A stretch of DNA of 64,000 nucleotides from positions 134,316,120 through 134,380,119 of the forward strand of contig OW121741.1 in assembly GCA_933228675.1 (NCBI GenBank), read 5' to 3'. Positions 47,935 through 57,404 of this stretch are shown piece by piece; within the stretch, counting starts at the first letter, position 1, and each line of letters opens with the position of its first letter. The stretch is from Stomorhina lunata (lineage: Eukaryota; Arthropoda; Insecta; Diptera; Rhiniidae). Position numbers and translations under genes: made by a program. The notes below the pieces were generated by a model. That model searched no databases and had not been told where the DNA came from. It saw only the letters and a program-made list of their open reading frames with translations.

Positions 47935-48696
47935 CAAGGCCGCATACTAGGACCAATTCTCTATATTATATACACCTCTGATATGCCTACAAATATATAC
48001 ACAAGCACGTTCACATTTGCAGATGATACTGCCATCCTAAGTATTAATAAAAACCCAGTTGAAGCATCTAGGAATTTACAGAACCACATATTGCAAATAG
48101 AAAAATGGTTAAACCAATGGAAGATAAAAGTGAACGAACAAAAATGCATTCATATCACCTTTACATTGCGCAGAGACTCGTGCCCTCCTGTTAAAATTAA
48201 TAACCTAGTTATCCCCCAACAAACAGAGGTGAAATACCTAGGTATTTATTTGGATCGACGGCTTACGTGGAAGAGTCACATAGATGCCCAATTGACCCAA
48301 AATAAACTAAAGTCTGCCCAAATTAACTGGCTAATTGGTAAAAATTCTAAGCTTAGTCTAGATTGCAAAGTTCTTCTGTACAACTCTATAATTAAAAAAA
48401 TATGGTGTTACGGAGTTCAATTGTGGGGCACTGCCTCAGAGTCAAATATTGAGAAAATACAAAGACGACAAAATAAACTTTTAAAAATAATTACTGGCGC
48501 CCCGTGGTACATTAAAAACTCCAACTTACACACAGACCTTGAAATTCCGTTGGTTAAAACAGAAATAGCGAAGCGTGTTGTAAATTATATCAATAATATG
48601 GCATGTCACCCAAACCCACTAGCTCGAAATATTCTAAACGGTCGCGGTCATATCCGACTCAGAAGGAGGGATACTAGCGACCTGTACAGCAGCTAA
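47935..48696 (+). pseudogene. Jockey-clade reverse transcriptase, C-terminal part
   Basis: The open frame begins at QGRILGPILYIIYTSDMP (RT motif B, position 47935) and continues through the catalytic FADD (TFTFADDTAIL). Next come IEKWLNQWKIKVNEQKC, VKYLGIYLDRRLTWKSHI, the thumb (LLYNSIIKKIWCYGVQLWGT), the jockey-typical IEKIQRRQNKLLKIITGAPW, and HPNPLARNILN. It ends at a TAA. No upstream RT motifs or endonuclease are present: a classical 5'-truncated insertion. The retained part is free of stops, so the insertion is not very old. Confidence 0.88.
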
Positions 48697-48729
48697 GCAA
48701 CATGGATTTTACTAATGTAAAAAGTCCTA

Positions 48730-50026
48730 AAGAGTGCTCTAAATAAAATTTGTAGTTGGATTTTCTTAAATAAATATCAAACCTTTTAATATAAAAACTC
48801 TACAAAATACGCAAATATAATGACATATTATACAAAATTATTTAGCATTAAAATGTTTACTTAGTACTCGGGTTTTGCAAAATTATCGACTTTTTTCGGA
48901 AACCCTCCGATTAAAGATTTTACAGTTGCTTCTGATACCTTTTTGGAGCATGTGTTCCACCTGCGCTTAAAATCGGACATGTTCTTGGAAATCTCTCCTG
49001 TGTTCTTCAATTCCTTTTTTACCAGAGCCCAATACCTTTCCACAGGCCGAAGTTCTGGACAATTAGGTGGATTTGCCTTTCGTGGTACAAAAATGACATT
49101 ATTCTTTGAGTACCACTCAAGTGTCTTTTTTCCATAATGGCATGATGCCAAATCGGGCCAAAAAAATGTAGTCACTCTGTGCTCTCTTAAAAAGGGTAAC
49201 AACCGTTTTTGTAGGCACTCCTTTATATAAATTTCTGTGTTTATTGTGCCAGATGCCACAAATACTTTACTTCTTTTGCCACAACTGCAAATAGCTTGCC
49301 ACACGAGAAACTTCTTAGGGAATTTTGTTTGTTTTTTTGTGCGAAACTCTTGCCGAACATTGCCCCGTTTATCAACAACATAAAAATCTTGACCAGGAAG
49401 TTGAGAAAAATCTGCCAGTACGTATGTTTCATCATCCATCACACAACAGGTGTATTTTTTTATAAAATCAGACTTCAATTTTTTCGCTCGTTTTTTTGCT
49501 TCTAAGTTCTTTATAGCATTGCGATCTGGAACCTTTTGGACTTTGTATGTCTTTAGTCCAGCATAAGCTTTGACTCTATGTGCAAAATTCGTAGAACATT
49601 TCACCGTAAGAGCTGCTTTTCTTAAAGAAGTGTTAGGCGCTCTTCGAAAGAGTCGCTCGACTTCTTTTGCCTTACCAATATCTGTAGGACCTTTTTTCCT
49701 CCCTAATCCAGGTTTTCTTTCAATGCTCAGGTTTTTCTTATACCGTATAATGGCATTAGAAACCGTTCGAGGGTCAACTTTCAAATTTTTAGCTATTTTT
49801 TTAAAAGTCCATGACGGATTTTTTTGAAAAGTTTTAATTATATTTTCACGAACTTGTTTTTCGCAGTCCATTTTGATTGAAATAACTATTGAAAATTAAT
49901 AATTTCTAAAATAATAGTATCTGACATATCTATAGAAACTAACTTGATCAAAAAATAAATTATTTCTTGCACTATGGATAAATTTTGTCTAAAATAGTAA
50001 ATGCATATTTTTTTTAGAACACTCTT
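48730..50026 (-). mobile_element. DD37E Tc1/mariner-superfamily transposon, apparently complete
   Basis: The left end reads AAGAGTGCTCTAAATAAAAT. The right end is the reverse complement of AAGAGTGTTCTAAAAAAAAT. TA is present immediately outside both ends (48728-48729, 50027-50028). The element is 1297 bp with one intact transposase frame on the minus strand. It sits within the 3' untranslated region of a jockey LINE, so it arrived after that insertion. Intact TIRs plus an open transposase make this a candidate active element. Confidence 0.88.
48861..49871 (-). CDS. DD37E transposase (IS630-Tc1-mariner superfamily)
   Basis: A 336-residue cut-and-paste transposase. Two helix-turn-helix motifs form the DNA-binding half (about 20-46, WTFKKIAKNLKVDPRTVSNA; about 80-104, TSLRKAALTVKCSTNFAHRV), joined by a basic linker PGLGRKKGP (54-62). 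Catalytic triad: Asp147 in MDDETY, Asp240 in FFWPDLASCHYG, Glu278 in CPELRPVERYW. Exactly 37 residues lie between Asp240 and Glu278, which defines the DD37E group known from insects, first from mosquitoes. The length matches the family and no stop or frameshift is visible. Start: first Met of the frame, 155 bp inside the right terminus. Confidence 0.93.
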   Translation of the reverse strand: MDCEKQVRENIIKTFQKNPSWTFKKIAKNLKVDPRTVSNAIIRYKKNLSIERKPGLGRKKGPTDIGKAKEVERLFRRAPNTSLRKAALTVKCSTNFAHRVKAYAGLKTYKVQKVPDRNAIKNLEAKKRAKKLKSDFIKKYTCCVMDDETYVLADFSQLPGQDFYVVDKRGNVRQEFRTKKQTKFPKKFLVWQAICSCGKRSKVFVASGTINTEIYIKECLQKRLLPFLREHRVTTFFWPDLASCHYGKKTLEWYSKNNVIFVPRKANPPNCPELRPVERYWALVKKELKNTGEISKNMSDFKRRWNTCSKKVSEATVKSLIGGFPKKVDNFAKPEY

Positions 50027-50390
50027 TACTCACGCAAAGAATTATGAAGTAACAAATGGACTTCCATAATTAAGCAGTTTAGATTTTAAGATTTGATAAC
50101 TTATTGTTAGTTCATAGTAAATGAAGATACAATAAATAAAACAAGACGCAAAAAAAAAATCCATACAAATTATAAGAACTTCCAGCCATGCCCTGGGGTT
50201 CGCTTATGTGAGTACATTTTGGTGTTCTTTTAAGGGTAAAACGTGCGTTACTATATAAAAAACACTCGATATATTTTGGTAAACAGAAAAACCTGCATTA
50301 TCAATCAAACTGCCTTATCTGACAAAAGGTTAAAAACTAAACTGACACATTAGTCTAGCCAAACACCATAATAAACAAGTGTATCTACTA

Positions 50391-51120
50391 CACTCAGAAT
50401 ATTATGTAAGTAAAATTAACTTAAAATGTAATTTGAAATGAATGAATATTCATTTAAAAACCGGTCAACTGATTTTTCATTCAAATTCAATAAATATTTC
50501 ATTTAAATTTAACTGACAAATATTTAAACTACATTTTCAGTTTTAAAAACGGAATATTCAGTTGTTTTCAAAAAAATTACTGACAAAAATTTAAACTACA
50601 TTTTTAGTATAAAAAACGGAAATTTTCATTTATTTTTAAAAAATTGAATGGTAAAAAACTACGTAAAATTTCCGTAAAACGGACAATTTTCATTTGTTTT
50701 TATAATTAACGTAACATAAAAGACGAAACCATAAAATGGTTATATCCTTTAAGGCATCAAAAAACCAAACAGACAAAACAAAGTTTGTTGTTTGCTTAGG
50801 CCATACCCCGTGATAGGCGGCCAGTATTATAAAAAGTTTCTTCAGTAAGCAAACCTAAGATACTTAAGGAAAACCAATAATTAAACAAATACGAATTATA
50901 TTTGATACAATAATTGAAAAAATATATAAAAACTAAACAACTGATATTTTCAAATGTTACGGATTTTCAGTATTTTTTTGTAGGTTGTTTTTTAAACAAA
51001 TGTATAAATATGTTAAAAATCAATTTTCATGTAAATTTAAATGAATATTCATTTGAAAACAACATAACCGAAAATTTCATAAACAACATACAATCAGTTA
51101 CTGTAATAATTTCCTGAGTG
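50391..51120. mobile_element. 730-bp TA-flanked MITE with CACTCAG ends
   Basis: The left end CACTCAGAATATTATGTAAG and the reverse-complemented right end CACTCAGGAAATTATTACAG form an imperfect TIR, each directly flanked by TA (50389-50390, 51121-51122). The interior is AT-rich, with repeated words (GACAAATATTTAAACTACAT and GACAAAAATTTAAACTACAT) and no transposase. The 67-codon frame at 50914-51117 lies wholly inside and has no domain. Confidence 0.75.
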
Positions 51121-51122
51121 TA

Positions 51123-52136
51123 AATACTTTCTAAAGACTTCAAGGGAAATTTGCTTTCAAAAAAATATACTGTTATACAAAATATCCCATTATTTTTAAA
51201 CTCCTCCCATTCTCTCTTTCTCCTCTCTTTTAAAAATTAATAACCCACAACCACTTTAGCAAACATCTCTTCGTCATCCATTTATTTCTATTTTGCAAAC
51301 ATTTTTGTTGTTTTTTCTTTGAATTCTTTTTTATGTGAGTAGCAGTAGAAGTTGTTGTGGTTGTTAGTGTTTTTGTTGTTTTTTTTTTTATGTTGCCCCG
51401 TAGGGCCACCCAACTGAGACGCCATATCCTCTTCTTTGAATTAATATATAAAATCTCCTTAGCACGTGATGTTTGTTTGTAGGTATTTGTTCGTTCTAAC
51501 TGAGGGAACTCTGTGTTATATGAGAATAAAGAGCAAATGGCTGCTGTTTCCGGTATCCAAGTGGGTGGACAAATGGGTGATTAAATGTTTTTTACGATTG
51601 AATTTTAGAGTAATTGAAGGAAGAAGAAGCTTTTAGTTTATGAGTGTGTGTGTGGATGTGGTTGTTGGTTTGTTTGCTGGTAGCAATTTGCCAGGAAGGA
51701 GCTGGGGAACAAAAGTTGATTAGATGGATTTCGTTTGGTTTTTGTGTTTTTAATCACACACCAATTTCATTTATTAAATCTTAACATCAGCAAAAAAAAA
51801 ATAGAAAAATACAAAAAAAAGAAATAACATTAAGCAAAAGCTGATGCTGCTTCTAGCAGCAGCAGCAACAACTGCTGCTTTAAAAAATGTTTGGCATTGT
51901 GTGTAAGTCTATCTGTCTGTCTGTCTGTCTGTCGTTTGGTGGCTTATCGTTTACATTAACAACAAAAGTGTCAGCATTTTGTTGGATATTATTTTTAATT
52001 TTTCAATTTTATTATAAGAAAAGTGTGTTTTGGGGTTTTTCTTGTATTACAATTTTCAATTTAATTTTAATGTAATTGTTTTTTCTTTTTATAATTTATT
52101 ATAATTTTGCTACTTTTCTAACAGTTACACCAGTTT
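51123..52136. other. AT-rich spacer with microsatellites
   Basis: GTTGTTG runs, a GCAGCAGCAGC tract at about 51858-51868, and a TCTGTCTGTCTGTCTGTC tract at about 51913-51932. No gene is recognised. Confidence 0.5.
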
Positions 52137-52196
52137 TTTTTTTATTTATTAGCTAAATGATGATTTTTTGATTCATAGAAATTCTTATTAATAATT

Positions 52197-52995
52197 ATAC
52201 CCTTCACCACCAGAGGTGGAAAGAGTATTATAAGTTTGTGCTGATGTATGTAACGCATAGAAATATTTGTCTTAGACCCACCTTTTAGTATACCAATAGG
52301 CTTAGAATCACTTTCTGAGTCGATTTAGCGATGTCCGTCCGTCTGGCTGGCTGGCTCGACCCCCATGTAAACCTTGTAATCAAACTACAGGTCGCATTTC
52401 TAAAGATAATTTGATGAAATTTGACACAGATCATCTTTTTGATAATGGGACCATGGCTATTGAAACTCGTCAAAATCGGTCCATTATTTATGGTACCTCC
52501 CATAGGTCCCACTTCCCGGAATTGATATATTGGCCACAAATATCAATATTGTTTCATGAAATTTAAATCAAATACTGCTTATGTAAACTTAAATCACTGT
52601 ACCAAGTTTCGATGAAATCGGTCCACATTTGACCATAGCTCCCATACAAACTTTTCTTTAAAAACGCACTAAATGAGACGAAAATCACTAAAACTCTCGT
52701 AAATCTAAAGATAATGAAAATTTTGAGTTTATTTTTTGCATACATAATTTTTGTAACAACTGTAATCAATTTGCCAAATTTCGAGATAATCGGTCCACAT
52801 TTGACCCTAGCTCTCATATAAGTCCAAATGACGGAAACAGATTGAATATAGGTATAAGTTTTTTTGAGAAAATGTTTGTATGATGGCAAAATTTAGCAAA
52901 TATTTGTCTTTATACAGGAAAAAGAACACCTTTGTCCATAATGGTGAAGGGTGTCGTATGGTCGGCTTGACCGACTATAGCGCTTTCTTACTTGT
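52197..52995 (-). mobile_element. ~0.8-kb nonautonomous hairpin-ended repeat, copy 1
   Basis: On the minus strand it starts AAACAAGTAAGAAAGCGCTA, then GTCGGTCAAGCCGAC, and ends with TACCCTTCACC on the plus strand at 52199. The interior has the phrases CAAATGTGGACCGAT and GGGAGCTATGGTCAAATG and a GACGGACGGACATCG tract. There is no coding capacity; the 84- and 108-codon minus frames inside are chance. Confidence 0.7.
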
Positions 52996-53057
52996 TTTTT
53001 TTTTAATTTATTACCTAAATGATGATTTTTTGATTCATAGAAATTCTTATTAATAAT

Positions 53058-53857
53058 TATACCCTTCACCATCAGAGGTGGAAAGGGTATTATAAAGTTT
53101 GTGCTAGTGTACCTATGTAACGCATGAAAATATTTGTCTTAGACCCACCTTTTAGTATACCAATAGACTTAGAATCACTTTCTGAGTCCATTTAGCGATG
53201 TCCGTCCGTCTGGCTGGCTGGCTCGACCCCCATGTAAACCTTGTAATCAAACTACAGGTCGCATTTCTAAAGATAATTTGATTAAATTTGGCACAGACCA
53301 TTTTTTTGAAAATAGGACCATGGCTATTGAAACTCGTCAAAATCGGTCCATTATTTATGGTACCTCCCATAGGTCCCACTTCCCGGAATTTATATATTGG
53401 CCACAAATATCAATATTGTTTCATGAAATTTAAATCAAATACTGCTTATGTAAACTTAAATTACTGTACCAAGTTTCGATGAAATCGGTCCACAGTTGAC
53501 CATAGCTCCCATACAAACTTTTCTTTAAAAACGCACTAAATTAGACAAAAAACACTAAAACGCTTGTAAATCTGAAGATAATGGGAATATTAAGTTTATT
53601 TTTTGCATATATAATTTTTGTAACAACTGTAATAAATTTGCCAAATTTCGAGATAGTTGGTCCACATTTGACCCTAGCTCTCATATAAGTCCAAATGATG
53701 GAAACAACTTAAATATATAAGTTTTGAGAAAATGTTTGTATGATGGCAAAATTTAGCAAATATTTGTCTTTATACAGGAAAAATAACACCTTTGACCTTA
53801 GTGGTGAAGGGTATCGTATGGTCGAGCTTGACCGACAATAGCACTTTCTTACTTGTT
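53058..53857 (-). mobile_element. ~0.8-kb nonautonomous hairpin-ended repeat, copy 2
   Basis: A duplicate of the copy just upstream, with scattered substitutions and the same termini and orientation. It arose by tandem duplication and not by an independent insertion, because the non-element flank is duplicated with it. Confidence 0.75.
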
Positions 53858-53922
53858 TTTTCTCTAAAGTTATGCATTTCTTTATACCTATTCTCCTCTT
53901 CCAAATCTTACTCCAAAAATAA

Positions 53923-54654
53923 CACACTGCGACAAAAAAAAAATGAAGTTAAAGTTTCTGGGATGTTATATCATTTTTCTGGTAGGTACTGTCGAGTAGA
54001 AGAACACTTTGTTTTTGGAATTTTCAAAACACCCCAAAAATCTGGAGTTATGGGTAAAAAACCCGTTTTTCATACCCGTATGCACTTATCGCCATGTAAC
54101 TTAGACAAATTCTAACCGATTTAAATGTTTTTAAAAGATATTGAAAGAAGAAGCTTAACCCTTTTCAACGGTATATAGTTTCTTAAAATATACTTAATAT
54201 ACATGTGTTTTTTAACACCAAATATATTTTTGTCTGTTTTTTCCACATTTTTCTATTGCAATTTATTATTTGATTTTAAAAATATATAAGATAACCAATA
54301 AAACTAGCGTTCATATTTAAAAATCCGTTAAAAACTGACTGATTTATTCAGCTTAAAAGAAAAAACACATATGTATCATAAATATATTTTAATAAACTAT
54401 ATACCGTTGAAGAGGTCTAAGCTACTTCTTTCACTATCTTTCAAAAAACATAAAATCGGTTGGCATTTGTCTAACTTACGGAGTGATAAGTGCATACGGG
54501 TATGAAAACCCGGTTTTTTAATCCGTAACTCCAGATTTTGGGGGTGTTTTGAAAATTACAAAAACAGAGTGTTCTTCTACTCGACAGTACCTACCAGAAA
54601 AATGGTATAACATCCCAGAAACTTTTACTTCATTTTTTTTTTTGTCGCAGTGTG
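53923..54654. mobile_element. Foldback (long inverted repeat) MITE
   Basis: The left arm (about 53923-54215) and right arm (about 54360-54654) are reverse complements over nearly 300 bp, with a central spacer of about 145 bp. The ends are CACACTGCGACAAAAAAAAA and its complement. Matching words inside the arms include GTACTGTCGAGTAGAAGAAC and CATACCCGTATGCACTTATC. TAA lies outside both ends (53920-53922, 54655-54657), a possible 3-bp target duplication. No transposase frame is present. It should extrude a long hairpin. Confidence 0.85.
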
Positions 54655-54657
54655 TAA

Positions 54658-55274
54658 TTTAATTGGAACCTCCATTTGCCAAATATTATTAAAATGTTAT
54701 TAGAATCAAAAACGTTTTTTTTTTGTGTCAGCCTTGGCTGCTGCTGCTGCTTCTCTGATACGAACGACTCTTGGGATTCGATTATAATCAACATTTATTG
54801 GATGATTTAATTTCATTTTATTTATTTGTTTTATAACGAAATTTGTTCATTGTTTTGGGGCAAATTATTATTATTATTATTTTTTATTATTTATTACTAC
54901 GATTGTGTGTACGTATGTATGAATGTGATTGTGTTTATTTAATATGGAAAAAACATTCATAATTCAATTGAAATTTTAATTAAAATTGTCAATTTTCATT
55001 AATAAAATTTTAAATGTATTTAAACGAATTCAGAAACAGACACACATATACATACATAAGTATGTATTAACAGAGATACACATACAAATAAAAGTTGTTT
55101 GTGTGTGTCTTTACATATGTATGTATGCATGTATTTTTATTCGAATTATCCCGTTAGTAGTATAAGATTTTAGGCCAAATGCTCTTTTAATAGCCAAAAA
55201 TGAGATTAAGTAGAATTGGTATTTGTATAGCATTACTCCTTAGCTTACATAGTAATGCCTAAAACAATCTCAAG
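54658..55274. other. AT-rich spacer
   Basis: A GCTGCTGCTGCTGCTTC tract at about 54738-54754 and CATACATA-type microsatellite; no gene is recognised. Confidence 0.5.
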
Positions 55275-55402
55275 AATTGACAAGTAAGAAAGTGCTACGA
55301 TACCCTTCACCGCCAGGTTAAAGGTGTTCTTTTTCATGTATAAACCCATATATTTTCCAAATTTTGTCATAATACATACAAACATTTTTTAATACTTATA
55401 GG

Positions 55403-56424
55403 CAGAAGTAGGCAGCCCGCACCACCAATAGCCGATGATTTTTTTTAGTTTTTGTAAATATAACGATCATTAATAAAACTCGTGAAAATGAGTATTAAAA
55501 TCATTCAGTTGGAATTTGGATGTTAACATTGTTGCCACGACACTATTATTTTTGTAAACATTGGGATTATTTTTGTAAATATTGGGAATATTTTTTAAAA
55601 CAGGTATAAATTCTTATAACAGGTATAAATTCTTATAACAGGTATAAATTCTTATATTATTTAAACTTTTATATTTTTTAGATATTTGCGATCCAAATAC
55701 TTTTTTATAGAAAAATTTTTAATAAAAATATTTTTCTTTGAAAAGTTGTTCGATGAAAATTATATTTTTTAGAAAATTTTTCGATAAAAATATTTTTCTG
55801 TAAAATTTTTATTTTCATATCAAAAAATTTTCAAATCTTCTATATAAAAATGTTTGAGAAAAAAATCTCTAGAGAAAAATTTTTGATAAAAAAATTTTCT
55901 ATAGAAAATTTTGATAAAAAAAATTTCTATAGAAAAATGTTTGATAAAAAAATTTTGTATAGAAAAATTTTTGATAAAAAAATTTTGTATAGAAAAATTT
56001 TTGATAAAAAAAAATATAGAAAAATTTTAATAAAAAAAATTTCAATAGAAAAATTTTTGATAAAAAATTTTTCTATAGAAAAATTTTTGATAAAAAATTT
56101 TTCTATAAAAAAATTTTTGATAAAAAATTTTTCTATAAAAAAATTTTTGATAAATAAATTTTCTATAGAAAAATTTTTGATAAAAAAATTTTCTATAGAA
56201 AAATTTTTTCATTTTTGATAAAAAAAATTTTCTATAAAAAATTTTTGATACAGAAAAATTTTTGATAAAAATTTTTGGTAAAGAAAAATTTTTTGATAAA
56301 GAAAAATTTTTGATAAAATTTTTTTTTTATCAAATTGAAAAAAATACATATTTTAGTTAAAAGTATAAAAAACGGCAACTCTGCCGACTGTTTTTTTGTT
56401 CTGTTCTCTTTGCGCCGACCCGTG
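55403..56424 (+). mobile_element. Insert carrying a 30-bp satellite array, possible 8-bp TSD
   Basis: Interrupts the surrounding repeat. CTTATAGG is present at 55395-55402 and again at 56425-56432, a plausible 8-bp target duplication. The insert starts CAGAAGTAGGCAGCCCGCAC and ends TTTGCGCCGACCCGTG; the ends are only weakly complementary. A terminus of about 130 bp leads into TAAATTCTTATAACAGGTA triplicates (about 55605-55650) and then the satellite. The same terminus occurs inverted at 59560-59686. 8-bp duplications and CAG-starting ends suggest a hAT-like nonautonomous element; this is inference. Confidence 0.6.
55690..56335. repeat. 30-bp AT-rich minisatellite array K
   Basis: The unit is about 30 bp: TATAGAAAAATTTTTGATAA then AAAAATTTTC. 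It is the reverse complement of the unit at 57.4-59.5 kb. The 122-codon frame at 55850-56218 is only its translation. Confidence 0.9.
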
Positions 56425-56969
56425 CTTATAGGTATATTTAAGCCGTTTCCGTCATTTTGACTTATATGAGGGCTAGGTTCAAATGTGGACCGATTATCTT
56501 GAAATTTAGCAAATTGCCTACATACAAAAATTATGTATTAAAAAAAATAAACTCAAAATTGTCATTAACTTCAGATTTATGAGCGTTTTAGTAATATTTG
56601 TCTCATTTAGTGCATTTTGATAGAAGAGTTTGTATGGGAGCTATGGTCATATGTAGACCGATTTCAATGAAATTTGGTGCAGTGATTTTTTGTTGACATT
56701 GGCAGTATTTGATTTAAATTTAATGAAGAAATATTGATGTTTGTGGCCAAAATATCAATTTTTGAAGGTAGGACCTATGGGAGGTAACATAAATGTCATC
56801 AAATTATCTTTAGACGCCCAGCCCGACGGAAGAACTGACATCACGTAATCAACTCAGAAAGTGATTTTAAGTCTATTGGTTTACTAAAAGGTGGGTCTAC
56901 GACCAATTTTTCTATGAGTTACATACATCAGCACAAACTTATAATACCCTTTCCACCTATGGTATAATA

Positions 56970-57404
56970 AATTGCATAAGCTTCACAAAAAGTTATTTGA
57001 GATTCTAAACACATCAAAATTTACCAGCCACCCTTTAGTATATCTTGCAAAAATGTGACTTTTTAGTTTTCGAAAAACCCGAGGCGCCCTATTTTAGGGT
57101 CATATAGCTCCCCTGCTGATAAGTCTATAAATTCCAAATTGTAAACTTAAGCGCGAATACTCCTCCTCAATATCATGATAATCGATTTTACCATTTAAAA
57201 GTTCTTAAATTATTTCCCAAAACATTTTTTTCAATCCACTCTGCGACCTAAGAAAAATATACATTTTTCCAACATGAAAAAACTAATCAAATTCGATCAT
57301 GTTATAACAAAACTAACATTAAATGATAAATCATGTCTAACTTTGAAATTTCATTACTTACAAAAAAAATGTTTTTTGCGTATTCGCCTAAGCGTTTTCA
57401 GGGA
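56970..57404. other. AT-rich spacer
   Basis: Mixed sequence with one GC-richer phrase (CCCGAGGCGCCCTATTTTAG at about 57079-57098). No gene is recognised. Confidence 0.45.

Larger units (their letters stand above)
47920..50159 (+). mobile_element. 5'-truncated jockey-clade LINE, split by a DD37E transposon
   Basis: The coding remnant (47935-48696) starts in RT motif B and runs to the natural stop. About 30 bp of 3' untranslated region follows to 48727. The DD37E transposon then interrupts (48730-50026). The untranslated region resumes at 50029 and ends with AATAAATAAAACAAGACGC and a poly-A run at about 50150-50159. The resumed part (TTTAGATTTTAAGATTTGAT, TTATTGTTAGTT, GATACAATAAATAAAA) looks like a jockey-type 3' end with polyadenylation signal. 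The 5' breakpoint is near 47.9 kb. Confidence 0.75.
52137..53859. repeat. 861-bp tandem duplication (two units)
   Basis: Unit 1 (52137-52997) and unit 2 (52998-53859) are near-identical end to end. They include a 60-bp flank (TAAATGATGATTTTTTGATT, CATAGAAATTCTTATTAATA) that is not part of the mobile repeat. The offset is 861-862 bp at both ends. Confidence 0.9.
55275..56965 (+). mobile_element. Hairpin-ended nonautonomous repeat, interrupted by a satellite-bearing insert
   Basis: The left end GACAAGTAAGAAAGTGCTAC then GATACCCTTCACC, and the right end CAAACTTATAATACCCTTTC then CACC, match the copies at 52-54 kb in reversed orientation. Left part 55275-55400 and right part 56433-56965 are continuous in those copies (AAACTTATACCTATATT, then CCGTCAT). 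Here they are separated by about 1.02 kb. Confidence 0.75.

Noticed and set aside
48943..49827. Plus-strand frames opposite the DD37E transposase
   Set aside because: Antisense shadows of the transposase coding strand.
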